Assembly (NCBI GenBank): GCA_900290365.1
Contig: OMOE01000114.1
Span: 1 to 37,217 of the forward strand
DNA length: 37,217 bases
DNA from: Syntrophobacter sp. SbD1
GTDB taxonomy: Bacteria; Desulfobacterota; Syntrophobacteria; Syntrophobacterales; Syntrophobacteraceae
Direction of reading: 5' to 3'
In this document: piece by piece, positions 24,376 to 32,238 of the stretch
Position numbering within the stretch: the stretch's first letter is position 1
How the letters are laid out: each line of letters begins with the position of its first letter
Translations under genes and position numbers: made by a program
Notes under the pieces: generated by a model
The model's input: the letters and a program-made list of their open reading frames with translations, nothing else
What the model was told of the DNA's origin: nothing
Databases searched by the model: none

Positions 24376-26352
24376 TTGCTTGCGTTAAATCAAGTCTCGA
24401 AATATTTGGGTAAAAGGGAGCTTTTTCGTGGAGTATCCCTGCACGTCCATCCGGGCAACAGGATCGGTCTTATAGGTCCCAACGGCGCCGGAAAATCCAC
24501 TCTATTCCAGATATTGCTCGGCTCAATTGAACCTGATTCCGGCAGCCTGGCCAAAACCAGGGGGCTTCGAATCGGATACCTTCCGCAGGAAATGGTCCCG
24601 ACGCGCGGCAAGTCGGTTCTTGATCGAGCCACTGACGTCCATGAAGATGCGCAGGTGCTTCGCAGTGAGTTGGAGTCCATTCAACATGAATTGGATCGTG
24701 AAAAGGACCCCCGGATTCTGACCTCCCTTGCAGACAGGCACGCCCGGGCGCTCGAAAAGCTCGAACACCTGGTTGGATACGATTTTGAGGCCAGAGCGGA
24801 AAAAATCCTTGCAGGCCTGGGCTTCTCTAACAGCCGGTTTGGCGCTCCGGTATCCGAGCTAAGTGGTGGCTGGGCGATGCGCCTTGAGCTGGCAAGGTTG
24901 CTTTTGTCCGAGCCGGAGCTGCTGCTTCTCGATGAGCCGACCAACCATCTTGACCTCGAATCCCTCCTGTGGCTCGAAGACTATCTTCTAAATTGCTCGT
25001 CGGCTTTTATCCTGGTCTCGCACGACCGTGCTTTTCTCAATAGAACCATCCAGCGAATAATCGAAATCGAGCAGGGAGCACTCAGCGAGTATGCCGGGAA
25101 TTATGACTTTTATCTCGAAGAGAAGGCAAAGCGCATGGAGGTGCGGCTTGCGACCTGCAAAAACCAGCAGGACCGGATCCGGCAGCTCGAACGATTCATC
25201 GACAAGAACAGGTGCAATAGTAAAACCGCCAGCCGGGCGCAAAGCCGCATAAAGGTGCTGGAAAAAATGGAAAAGGTTGAAGCCCCCGTTGATGAGTCGC
25301 AAATCCATTTCTCATTTCCTCCTCCCGCCCGGTCCGGAAAAAGAGTCATAGAGTTGCGAGGGGTAAGCAAAACTTACGGCGATACCCTTGTGTATTCAGG
25401 ACTGGATCTTGTCATAGAGCGGGGGGACAAGATTGCTTTTCTCGGTCCAAACGGGGCTGGAAAGAGCACTCTGTTAAAGATTCTCGCGGGTGTTGTCCAA
25501 CCGAGTTCCGGAGAGTTGTCGTTGGGCTTTCATACGGTGGCCGGCTATTATGCGCAGCATCAATGGGAGCAGCTTAATCCGGAGGCCATGGTGTTCGATG
25601 AAGCGCTGAGTGTATCCGGGGACATGCCACAGGCACAGTTGCGGGGACTGCTGGGGGCCTTTCTTTTTATTGGGGAAGATGTTTTCAAGAAAACGGCCGT
25701 GCTCAGCGGAGGCGAAAAAGCACGCCTGGTGCTTTGCAAGCTCCTGCTTCAGCGCCCGAACTTTTTGCTCCTCGATGAGCCGACAAACCATCTGGATATT
25801 TCGTCCAGAGTGGTGCTGGAAAAAGGGCTTGGCGAATTCGCGGGTACAATCGGCTTTATCAGCCACGACCGGCGGTTCATAAACACCGTCGCAAACAAGA
25901 TACTGGTTGTGAAGTCCGGGGGGATCCACATCTTTCCCGGAAACTACGAGGACTATGAGCGAGTTTGGAAAACCCGCATGGACAGTCCTGCTCAGGAAGA
26001 AAACGACAAACCGGCAGACAACGGTTCGGATGCAAAAGCGCGCAGCGTTCAGAAAAGGGCGGAAGCCGAGTGGAGAAACCAACTGTTTCGTGCCAGGAAA
26101 CCCGTTCAAGACAGAATCGAGAGCATAGAGCGAGACCTCGATGGCGGCCATGCCGAACTGGAGCGACTGAAAGAGCTGCTGGCCGATTCGCAGACTTACA
26201 GGCAGGGAAATCTTGCCGTGGAGACCCAGGCGCAATACCGGCAGGTGCAGGACAGGATTAGGGAACTAACCGGGAAATGGGAAGAGGAAGCTCTGGAGCT
26301 TGAGCAAATAGAGGAAAATTTTCGAAAACGGCAATGCCTTGGACAGGATTGA
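24376..26352 (+). CDS. ABC-F family ATPase (Uup/Ettsi-type, ribosome-associated)
   Basis: This 658-aa protein has two ABC domains and no membrane part. Walker A GPNGAGKST occurs at about 34-42 and again at about 357-365. Signature motifs are LSGGWAMRLELARLLL and LSGGEKARLVLCKLLL, each followed by LLLDEPTNHLD. Between the domains lies the helical linker (about 235-320) with KTASRAQSRIKVLEKM, and a charged C-terminal coiled coil (about 560-655) resembles Uup. ABC-F proteins bind the ribosome and adjust translation or protect it from antibiotics. The TTG start has AAGGAG 8 nt upstream. The LysR gene follows 1 bp after its stop. Confidence 0.92.
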   Translation: MLALNQVSKYLGKRELFRGVSLHVHPGNRIGLIGPNGAGKSTLFQILLGSIEPDSGSLAKTRGLRIGYLPQEMVPTRGKSVLDRATDVHEDAQVLRSELESIQHELDREKDPRILTSLADRHARALEKLEHLVGYDFEARAEKILAGLGFSNSRFGAPVSELSGGWAMRLELARLLLSEPELLLLDEPTNHLDLESLLWLEDYLLNCSSAFILVSHDRAFLNRTIQRIIEIEQGALSEYAGNYDFYLEEKAKRMEVRLATCKNQQDRIRQLERFIDKNRCNSKTASRAQSRIKVLEKMEKVEAPVDESQIHFSFPPPARSGKRVIELRGVSKTYGDTLVYSGLDLVIERGDKIAFLGPNGAGKSTLLKILAGVVQPSSGELSLGFHTVAGYYAQHQWEQLNPEAMVFDEALSVSGDMPQAQLRGLLGAFLFIGEDVFKKTAVLSGGEKARLVLCKLLLQRPNFLLLDEPTNHLDISSRVVLEKGLGEFAGTIGFISHDRRFINTVANKILVVKSGGIHIFPGNYEDYERVWKTRMDSPAQEENDKPADNGSDAKARSVQKRAEAEWRNQLFRARKPVQDRIESIERDLDGGHAELERLKELLADSQTYRQGNLAVETQAQYRQVQDRIRELTGKWEEEALELEQIEENFRKRQCLGQD

Positions 26353-26353
26353 C

Positions 26354-27268
26354 ATGGATATTCACAGGCTCATGATTTTTTGCAAGGTTATAGATCTTCA
26401 AAGTTTTACTAAAGCTGCCGAGGCCCTCAGCCTGAGCCAGCCAACGGTAAGCGAGCATATCCGGGCACTGGAAGAGTCACTGGGAGAAAAACTTGTGGAC
26501 CGCCTCGGACGAGAAATCCTGCCCACCCCGGCGGGAAAGGTCCTCTACAGGTATGCCCGGGAGATAATCCAGCTTCGGGAAAAGGCGGTGCAAGCCATCG
26601 GGAAATTCAAGGGCAATCTGTCCGGCGCCCTGCACGTCGGGGCCAGCACAATTCCGGGCACCTATATACTTCCGAGGCTGGTTGGGACTTTTAAGGCGAG
26701 CTATCCGTCAATCCAGGTTACCCTTGAAATTGGAAGCTCCGGCGAAGTCGTCCAGAAAATTATCGAGGGCAAAGTCGAATTTGGAATAATCGGCGCCAGG
26801 TGGGATGAGAAGAAAATCCTTCTGGAAGAAATCTATTCAGATGAGCTGGTGCCGGCCATCTATAAGGGTCACCCATGGGAAGGGCGAGAATATGTCGAAG
26901 TCGACGAACTGGCAGGAATGCCCTTCGTCATGCGTGAAAGATCGTCCGGGACACGTATGGTAATGGCCCAGGCACTCGAGGCGGCAGGCTTTGCCCCGTC
27001 GCTGCTCAACATCGTCGCGGAAATGGGCAGCACCGAGGCAGTAAGAGAGGCAATAAAGGCCCGGATCGGAATCTCCATAATTTCTTTATACGCGGTGAAA
27101 GAGGACGTTGAAAGAAACAGCCTCTGCGTGGTTCCTCTAAAAAACATCACTATTCGAAGGTCCTTTTTTCTCGCGCAAAGAAAAAACCGGGAACTCTCAC
27201 CCCTTTGTTCGGCTTTTTTGGAGCACCTCAGGACGGAGGAAGGAGTGGAAAAAGCAATTGGGAATTAG
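26354..27268 (+). CDS. LysR-type transcriptional regulator
   Basis: This 304-aa protein has an N-terminal winged helix-turn-helix (1-60; SFTKAAEALSLSQPTVSEHIRALEESLG) and a periplasmic-binding-protein-like effector domain (about 90-295). ASTIPGTYILPRLVGTFKASYPSI and ERSSGTRMVMAQALEAAGF recall the CysB/CysL/CbbR-like branch that senses small anions or sulfur/nitrogen compounds. The ATG at 26354, 1 bp after the ABC-F stop, has GGACAGG upstream and begins directly with the DNA-binding helix. A TTG at 26339 would overlap the upstream gene. Its targets are unknown; a LysR protein often regulates itself or neighbours, but here it is co-transcribed with a translation factor. Confidence 0.9.
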   Translation: MDIHRLMIFCKVIDLQSFTKAAEALSLSQPTVSEHIRALEESLGEKLVDRLGREILPTPAGKVLYRYAREIIQLREKAVQAIGKFKGNLSGALHVGASTIPGTYILPRLVGTFKASYPSIQVTLEIGSSGEVVQKIIEGKVEFGIIGARWDEKKILLEEIYSDELVPAIYKGHPWEGREYVEVDELAGMPFVMRERSSGTRMVMAQALEAAGFAPSLLNIVAEMGSTEAVREAIKARIGISIISLYAVKEDVERNSLCVVPLKNITIRRSFFLAQRKNRELSPLCSAFLEHLRTEEGVEKAIGN

Positions 27269-27334
27269 GACGAATGAAAAACAACCTCAATTAGGAATTG
27301 AGGGATTAAGGCGTTCATTCATAATTTCTAATTG
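27255..27334. repeat. Nested inverted repeat between convergent genes
   Basis: Outer imperfect arms (about 27255-27279 and 27313-27334, starting caattgggaattag and ending ttctaattg) enclose a perfect inner 8-bp stem (27285-27292 with 27296-27303). The whole element could form one long hairpin between the LysR gene and the YciI-like gene, and it may serve both as terminator. The inner part is listed separately. Confidence 0.55.
27277..27303 (-). terminator. Rho-independent terminator of the YciI-like gene
   Basis: Read on the minus strand: an 8-bp perfect stem CCTCAATT / AATTGAGG with a 3-nt loop, directly followed by TTGTTTTT. It lies 48 bp downstream of the YciI-like stop codon. No T-tract follows on the plus strand, so it mainly serves the minus strand. 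Confidence 0.65.
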
Positions 27335-27350
27335 CAGGTTAAAGTTACGT

Positions 27351-27641
27351 CTATTGTTCTTTAAGGTTTTCAAATCCTTTGGCAACCATACTGGGGATAA
27401 ATTCCGTTATTTCGTACTGCGCAATCCCTGCCAGATGAAAAGGGTCTTTTGCCAATATGGCCTCCAACTCATCTCGGTTTTTAACTTTGGACAGGATGAT
27501 TCCGCCCGTTCTTGGCGACTTCCTTCCGGCAGCAATAAAATATCCCTTGGAATATCCTTCCTTCAAATAAGCCACATGGGCATCCACATGTTTGTCAACC
27601 TCTTCAAGCGGGGTCTTGTACGTGAGTGATACGATGAACAT
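27351..27641 (-). CDS. YciI-like (YCII-domain) small protein
   Basis: This 96-aa ferredoxin-like alpha/beta protein of the YCII family has the pattern VDKHVDAHVAYLKEGYSKGYFIAAGRK, where a conserved His and acidic residue form a possible active site. It ends with ILAKDPFHLAGIAQYEITEFIP. Members are thought to be small enzymes or dimeric binding proteins; the true reaction is unknown. The ATG at 27641 has GGAGA at good spacing; an upstream in-frame start at 27770 would read through the promoter at 27695-27724. It has its own promoter and terminator, so it is a monocistronic gene. Confidence 0.85.
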   Translation of the reverse strand: MFIVSLTYKTPLEEVDKHVDAHVAYLKEGYSKGYFIAAGRKSPRTGGIILSKVKNRDELEAILAKDPFHLAGIAQYEITEFIPSMVAKGFENLKEQ

Positions 27642-27694
27642 ATTTTCTCCTTTTCTCACGGCTGGCCTATTTCCCAAGTAGAGTGAAAGAAAAT

Positions 27695-27724
27695 ATTTTA
27701 CAAGCGTGTTCCGGAGAATGTCAA
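27695..27724 (-). promoter_or_regulatory. Sigma70-like promoter of the YciI-like gene (twin of 32203-32232)
   Basis: On the minus strand, TTGACA (27724-27719) is followed after exactly 18 bp by TAAAAT (27700-27695). The leader to the ATG at 27641 is about 47 nt. The 18-bp spacer matches that of the RiPP operon promoter at 15 of 18 positions. Confidence 0.7.
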
Positions 27725-27791
27725 ACTTTTTAGGTAGTGAATTGCCAGTAAACGGGCTGCAAACCAGCATGATTCCTTTTGGGCCGGCGTG

Positions 27792-29264
27792 TCAATCAGC
27801 CCATCGATTAGGCAGTCGAGCCGCTCGAATAGGGTGGCGGAGAGCAAAACTTATTACCTTTTTCCACAAAGCCCTGCGGAGTTCACGTTCGGTTGGGTTG
27901 CTGTCTCGAAGCACACCCCATGCAACATGGGGGCCCAGAAAATATTTGTTCAGATTATGATAACGGGAACGGAACTCTTCTTTTGGAAGACTCGACATAA
28001 TCAGACCAAGCTCCAGTGTGTCCAAATAAGTATAGCCTTCCCACCGAATTGAATCGCGCACATCCAGGGGCAACTGGTTAAAGATCTCTGTTCCAGGAAT
28101 GGGGCATAACAGACCGGCCCTTATAATATCCGGCTCAGCCCAGCGCAGGAAACTGACCGTTTCGTCCCAATCTTTTTCAGTCTCCCCGGGTAAGCCCAGC
28201 ATGATATCTGTGAAAATCCTGAGACCAGCTTTTCTCGTAATTTCAACCGCACGCCTGTTCAGGTCCAGAGAACTTTTTTTCCCGATCCCTCTGAGCATTT
28301 TCTCTGAGCCGGTTTCAATCCCATACTCAACCATAATGCAGCCTGCGGACTTCATTTCGTTTAGCAACTCCAGACTTGCCTGATCCACGCGAAGACCGCA
28401 ATCCCAGCGAATTTTATTCAAACCGGAATTGCGCAGAGCTTCACAGAGCAAAACAAGCCTGTTGGGGTCAGCTCCAATCGAATCATCCTCAAAATGGATC
28501 GCCTCAACTCCAAACTCCTTTACAACACGCTTAACCTGATCGATTACATGATCAATCGAGTGAAAACGAACCCCGGGGCCTGAGACCAGAGGGCCGGCAC
28601 AAAACCAGCACGAGCCGACACAGCCTCGTGAAGTGCGGATGTTTGTTACTTTCAGGTTGAGCCAGGGAATCATCCATCGGTTGGGTTGGGTGTAGAAGTT
28701 CATGTCAAACAAGTGATAGGCGGGTACGCCGAGTTGGTCCAGGTCTTTCTGGCGCGGCCTTGGACAGGTTGGCACCAACTCATCACCTCGGCGAAACACC
28801 AATCCCGGGATATCATCGCTTATACCGCTATTGATGAGATCCAACATGGTTAACTCACCTTCACCGACCACGACCGCATCCAGTTCCGGGATTTCTTGCA
28901 GCGTTCGTGCCGGCAGGGCCGTTGGGTGTGGTCCTCCCGCGACAACGACCGTGTTCGCACCACAAATTCTCTTTGCAAAATTGGCAATACGGGCAGCCTC
29001 AATCATCCCGGGGGTAAGAATTGATAACCCGACAAGGTCAGGCTCGAACTCACGCAGTTCGCCCTTGATGAGTTCATCAATGGCTGCTCTGTTATAGTTA
29101 TTCTTAATCATACGCTCTTCGCAGTTTAAGATGCGAACTTCGCAGCCTTCTTTTTCGAGAACATATGCTATATGAGCAAGCCCGGTAGGTACCCAATGAG
29201 AACGAAAAGCCCCTTGCGGCCAATAATTATCCGGCCATCCCGGGTAGATCAAATAAACTCTCAT
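27792..29264 (-). CDS. B12-binding-domain radical SAM enzyme of the RiPP-like operon
   Basis: This 490-aa enzyme has an N-terminal cobalamin-binding Rossmann domain (about 1-150; PTGLAHIAYVLEKEGCEVRIL and VVAGGPHPTALP). It has no DxHxxG motif, so cobalamin would be bound base-off without the histidine, as is usual in class B. The radical SAM core carries CVGSCWFC (Cys215, Cys219, Cys222) for the 4Fe-4S cluster. A C-terminal domain of about 120 residues follows. This class performs methylations on unreactive carbons or ring rearrangements. It is the last gene of the operon and starts within the stop of the nucleotidyltransferase gene. The precursor peptide in the same operon is a likely substrate, by inference. 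A lipid or cofactor substrate is the alternative. Confidence 0.85.
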   Translation of the reverse strand: MRVYLIYPGWPDNYWPQGAFRSHWVPTGLAHIAYVLEKEGCEVRILNCEERMIKNNYNRAAIDELIKGELREFEPDLVGLSILTPGMIEAARIANFAKRICGANTVVVAGGPHPTALPARTLQEIPELDAVVVGEGELTMLDLINSGISDDIPGLVFRRGDELVPTCPRPRQKDLDQLGVPAYHLFDMNFYTQPNRWMIPWLNLKVTNIRTSRGCVGSCWFCAGPLVSGPGVRFHSIDHVIDQVKRVVKEFGVEAIHFEDDSIGADPNRLVLLCEALRNSGLNKIRWDCGLRVDQASLELLNEMKSAGCIMVEYGIETGSEKMLRGIGKKSSLDLNRRAVEITRKAGLRIFTDIMLGLPGETEKDWDETVSFLRWAEPDIIRAGLLCPIPGTEIFNQLPLDVRDSIRWEGYTYLDTLELGLIMSSLPKEEFRSRYHNLNKYFLGPHVAWGVLRDSNPTERELRRALWKKVISFALRHPIRAARLPNRWAD

Positions 29265-30274
29265 ATTCTCTTGAGCACCTCCCTAAGAATTTTTCGGCGC
29301 AATGTGTCTATTTTATTGGGCTCTCTTTGCAGCATCGAGGGGGTGACAAGTGCTTTTAGAGGTATTGGTATGATGAGCTTTAGCCGAGAGGCAAGATCAA
29401 GGCATTCTTCCGACTTCAGAACGCGCCAGCATAAGTTTAACCCAATCATGACAGAAGCCCGGTATCCACTTTGGCCAAGTATTTCAGCCAAGTAAGCTGT
29501 GTCGAGTTCGCCCGCCTTTCCAAGGCATATCTGGCGAATGTCATAAAGCTGGATAAGTCTGTCATACGAGTGGCTGGTTGCAGCGTGTACCGCCGCAATC
29601 AAGAGAAGATGTGCCGGGGAGGGTACTGCCCGGAAAGATCCCTCCGCTTTGTCAAAGTGCAAGTCATAGAAAGAACACGAGATATTCTGGCGAAGTTTCG
29701 GAGAATTAACAAGATTCCAATGTATCTCTACAACGCCTCCAGGCCAGCCGTCAGGTTCCCAGGCCTGCTGCCCGTAATCGGAATCATGTTTCATCGTGAC
29801 ACCCCTGAGCCGGCGATAACCAAGTGCTTCCAGAACAGTCGAAACTTCTGCCAGTGCATCACGCGGCGCCATAATATCTACATCGGTAAATGTACGCAAA
29901 GAGGGTGGATTATAAAGCCGGTCGGCAAAATGAGCCCCCTTCAAAATGAAAGCTGGGATCGATTTCGCCGATAGGGCTTTCATTAGATTGTCCCCCTGTC
30001 GCCGGAGCAAAAGAGAAAGCGCCATTGCGGCACGGAGATGAGTTCTTCTCGAAGTGGTAATCGATTCTATAACTTCTTTGCCGCCTCTTGCTATCAGTTC
30101 GGCGGAGTTGCCGGCAAGCGCAGACGAAAGGTTTGAGATACAAGCCGGCAGGACACCATGGCTGTGCGCCACATCGAGAAGCTTATTCAAAGCGGGTGCT
30201 GCAAGTGACGGCGCCGCTGCAGATAATTGCAAGCCTTCAGGATCGGAAAGCAATATAAGCCAGGGAAGATGCAT
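29261..30274 (-). CDS. NTP_transf_5-type (uncharacterised) nucleotidyltransferase
   Basis: This 337-aa protein has the nucleotidyltransferase signature ILKGAHFADRLY..PSLRTFTDVDIM, with metal-binding Asp131 and Asp133. EIHWNL and a helical C-terminal domain follow (AVHAATSHSYDRLIQLYDI). This matches the uncharacterised NTase family commonly encoded next to HprK-like kinases in lasso-peptide and related peptide clusters. The likely action is transfer of a nucleotidyl group to peptide or phosphopeptide, but this has not been shown for most members. It lies 9 bp after the kinase gene, and its stop overlaps the radical SAM start. Confidence 0.8.
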   Translation of the reverse strand: MHLPWLILLSDPEGLQLSAAAPSLAAPALNKLLDVAHSHGVLPACISNLSSALAGNSAELIARGGKEVIESITTSRRTHLRAAMALSLLLRRQGDNLMKALSAKSIPAFILKGAHFADRLYNPPSLRTFTDVDIMAPRDALAEVSTVLEALGYRRLRGVTMKHDSDYGQQAWEPDGWPGGVVEIHWNLVNSPKLRQNISCSFYDLHFDKAEGSFRAVPSPAHLLLIAAVHAATSHSYDRLIQLYDIRQICLGKAGELDTAYLAEILGQSGYRASVMIGLNLCWRVLKSEECLDLASRLKLIIPIPLKALVTPSMLQREPNKIDTLRRKILREVLKRI

Positions 30275-30283
30275 CGTGGTTGC

Positions 30284-31276
30284 CTACCTGACCAGAAACG
30301 GCGACAGGAAGTCACACAACGTTTCAAGACGAGGCGAAGCACTAAGCATGAAACATTTGCAATGCCCTACAAGATTGGCGAGAGCTTTAAAGGACTTTCC
30401 TGAAGGACCGTTGCTACGGCGGTCAATTGCAGAAATGTTTTCCTTTGCCAGCAAACTCAAAGCAGCAACTTTACCGACCGGTTCAATTCGATGGCCTTCG
30501 GTGTTTCGCTCCCCAAGGAAAATGATGGCGTCCGGCCTTAGGGGAGAGAAAACTTCCGCTCTCGGCACTACTGCTGGATTGAAATAGACTTCATGGCTGC
30601 CCTCCATGCTTGGCAAGCCCAGACGCTTAATCCACGGCAGCAACTCGAAGGAGGGTCGGCAAACCTTAAGACGCGGCAGAAGTCCCCATATTCGGGTCGA
30701 ACCCGGACCGCGTTCGACACCGGTTGTAAAGCTTATATCGTCGCTGACAAGCTTCATCCCGGAGTTCGTCAATGCTAACGCAGTAGTTGTCTTCCCCCTG
30801 CCGCTGGCTCCGGATATAACAAGTGCGCGATCGCTGTGAGTATTGATCAGGAGAGTTGCGGCGTGAATCATATGATGATCGGCTTGCTTCAAGAATTCAG
30901 CCAAAATCGGAACGATATTGCCTGAGATGAGGCACCACTGGCTGTCAGGCTTGAAAGATATTTTCGCGCGGCATGAAGCGAGGTCGAAGCAGGCGAGCGA
31001 AAGTCCATGCAGCTTTATCCACCGCCGAGTTTCATCCGCGCAGTAGGTTGCATGAACCCCCTCTGGCAAATCCCCATCCCACAGAACACGGATTGAGGGA
31101 AGGAACTCGTGTTCTTCAGGATAGTCGGGGCAGATTGAAATAAAACAATCCGGCCCCTTTCCCAAGTCGCTTGAAAATGCGGACAGAAGAGTGTCCACTT
31201 CCCGAATAGCCTCCATGGCCGTTGCCTCCACAAGGAGGCGAAGGCCATGGATATTATAAGAACGGGATAAAAGCAT
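30284..31276 (-). CDS. HprK-like kinase of the RiPP-like operon
   Basis: This 330-aa protein has the C-terminal fold of HPr kinase/phosphorylase: Walker A GASGRGKTT (156-164) followed by KLVSDDISF (175-183), the conserved acidic pair after strand 2. The N-terminal half is not that of true HprK. Related kinases in lasso clusters phosphorylate the peptide (paeninodin is a known case). The ATG at 31276 is chosen because the longer frame from 31309 would overlap the precursor gene, whose stop lies 4 bp upstream. Translational coupling with the precursor is likely. In the proposed core Ser34 is the only hydroxyl residue, so it is the obvious phosphoacceptor (inference). Confidence 0.82.
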   Translation of the reverse strand: MLLSRSYNIHGLRLLVEATAMEAIREVDTLLSAFSSDLGKGPDCFISICPDYPEEHEFLPSIRVLWDGDLPEGVHATYCADETRRWIKLHGLSLACFDLASCRAKISFKPDSQWCLISGNIVPILAEFLKQADHHMIHAATLLINTHSDRALVISGASGRGKTTTALALTNSGMKLVSDDISFTTGVERGPGSTRIWGLLPRLKVCRPSFELLPWIKRLGLPSMEGSHEVYFNPAVVPRAEVFSPLRPDAIIFLGERNTEGHRIEPVGKVAALSLLAKENISAIDRRSNGPSGKSFKALANLVGHCKCFMLSASPRLETLCDFLSPFLVR

Positions 31277-31280
31277 CTTA

Positions 31281-31412
31281 TTATCCGGGAGGAGGAGCGG
31301 GTTTAACACCGGAAACTTTTGGTGCTGCCCCTTCTGTAATTTCGACGAGTTTTTCGCATTTTTCCAGAGTAGGTTCCGCGTAAGGCTTCTTGCTTGCGTT
31401 ATTGTCTTCCAT
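31281..31412 (-). CDS. Putative RiPP precursor peptide (43 aa) with lasso-type leader
   Basis: This short gene lies between the B2-like protease and kinase genes on the same strand, with a strong ribosome binding site (GGAGGGG 4 nt before the ATG). The leader has K-P-Y-A-E-P-T-L (9-16), matching the YxxPxL motif that lasso RRE proteins bind. ITEG (25-28) places Thr26 at -2 to Gly28, as in lasso leaders. The proposed core Gly28-Gly43 is G-A-A-P-K-V-S-G-V-K-P-A-P-P-P-G: no Asp or Glu at 7-9 or anywhere, two Lys, one Ser and a proline-rich tail. A classic lasso macrolactam therefore cannot form. Codon use is like its neighbours'. The cleavage site is inferred. Confidence 0.78.
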   Translation of the reverse strand: MEDNNASKKPYAEPTLEKCEKLVEITEGAAPKVSGVKPAPPPG

Positions 31413-31466
31413 AATTCCCCTCCTTTGAATTCATTGGCATGGAATCAAACAATTGATCGGCGTTCA

Positions 31467-31889
31467 CTAAGCTCCGGCCCGGTTGCGGACCGGATATGAA
31501 AATACCTCGGCCATTTTCAGCCCCGGCGGACTTGAAACAGTCTTGCCGGACGACGTTATCCAACAATGGGCGTGATATCGCCCGGATACTTCGCGAGGGT
31601 GTACACTTATGTGAAGAGTTGCCTCCAGTCCGGCAAGTCTGAAAAAATGGAAGATCAGCAGCCCTTCCCTGAGGCATGCGCGCCGCACCATGTAAATGGG
31701 CCGTTTCAACCGATTCTTCACAACACCAGTCAGATCCTCGGCAGACATATCTCGATATGGCAGGAATAAAGGAGATGGAGTAAAAACTTCAAGAATTCTC
31801 TTCAGGGAAAGAACTCTCACCAAAAGAGGGATAATGGCGGCAATGATCCAAACATGAATAGAGAGAGCAATTTTAAGCGCTTTTCCCAT
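31467..31889 (-). CDS. Lasso-B2-type transglutaminase-like leader peptidase
   Basis: This 140-aa protein of the Transglut_core3/lasso B2 family has a hydrophobic N-terminus (about 5-27). The catalytic Cys72 is in VRRACLREGLLIF, and the catalytic His108 is in YHAHCWI. Both align with the RRCL..L and AHAW blocks of B2 leader peptidases. The position after the His, usually acidic (HAWVE), reads ITSSG here, so the third triad member is uncertain. The ATG at 31889 (GGTGG just upstream) overlaps the end of the PqqD-like gene by 17 bp; a longer frame from 31931 would overlap it by 59 bp. Expected role: cutting the leader from the 43-aa peptide. Confidence 0.82.
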   Translation of the reverse strand: MGKALKIALSIHVWIIAAIIPLLVRVLSLKRILEVFTPSPLFLPYRDMSAEDLTGVVKNRLKRPIYMVRRACLREGLLIFHFFRLAGLEATLHISVHPREVSGRYHAHCWITSSGKTVSSPPGLKMAEVFSYPVRNRAGA

Positions 31890-32169
31890 TTGCCACCGAG
31901 ACCAGACCTTCCGCCAGCATTCTATCGGCAAGCGATCTTAGATCCGCTATTACCCTATCTTCAGAAACCTTGAACACCGCAAGTAATTCCCGGCCAATCT
32001 CAGCCAGAGTTTTCTTACCGTCTACAGCCTCGAGAAATGTCCTTGTAGTATCGTTGCAGCTATAGAGATAGCCTGTTTTAAGGGAAACCAGGACCGTTTC
32101 TTGTCCATCGCCGAGAGATTGAAAGACCACGTCCTCACTCAGGCACAATCTGGTATCAATAGTTAGCAT
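31873..32169 (-). CDS. PqqD-like RiPP recognition element (lasso B1-like)
   Basis: This 98-aa winged-helix protein has the PqqD plan: N-terminal strands (VVFQSLGDGQETVLVSLKTGYLYSCNDTTRTFLEAVDG) and then three helices (TLAEIGRELLAVFKVSEDRVIADLRSLADRMLAEGLV). Such proteins bind the leader peptide and present it to the modifying enzymes. It is the first gene of the operon, about 27 nt after the predicted transcription start, and it overlaps the B2-like gene. A split B1/B2 arrangement is usual in lasso clusters. No strong Shine-Dalgarno sequence is visible before its ATG. Confidence 0.85.
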   Translation of the reverse strand: MLTIDTRLCLSEDVVFQSLGDGQETVLVSLKTGYLYSCNDTTRTFLEAVDGKKTLAEIGRELLAVFKVSEDRVIADLRSLADRMLAEGLVSVANGKSA

Positions 32170-32202
32170 AACAAAAATGCGACCTTAACAGGGGAAGGTA
32201 GT

Positions 32203-32232
32203 GTTATACAGGCGTGTTTTGGAGAATGTCAA
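32203..32232 (-). promoter_or_regulatory. Sigma70-like promoter of the RiPP-like operon
   Basis: On the minus strand, TTGACA (32232-32227) is followed after exactly 18 bp by TATAAC (32208-32203), a strong pair. Transcription would begin near 32196, leaving a leader of about 27 nt. The -35 lies only 6 bp after the sensor kinase stop codon, so the operon has its own promoter even though the kinase gene is co-directional. Its spacer is shared with the promoter at 27695-27724. Confidence 0.75.
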
Positions 32233-32238
32233 ACTCTT

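Noticed and set aside
27792..32169. Calling the operon an ordinary lasso peptide cluster
   Set aside because: The asparagine-synthetase-like cyclase is missing, and the proposed core has no Asp or Glu for ring closure.
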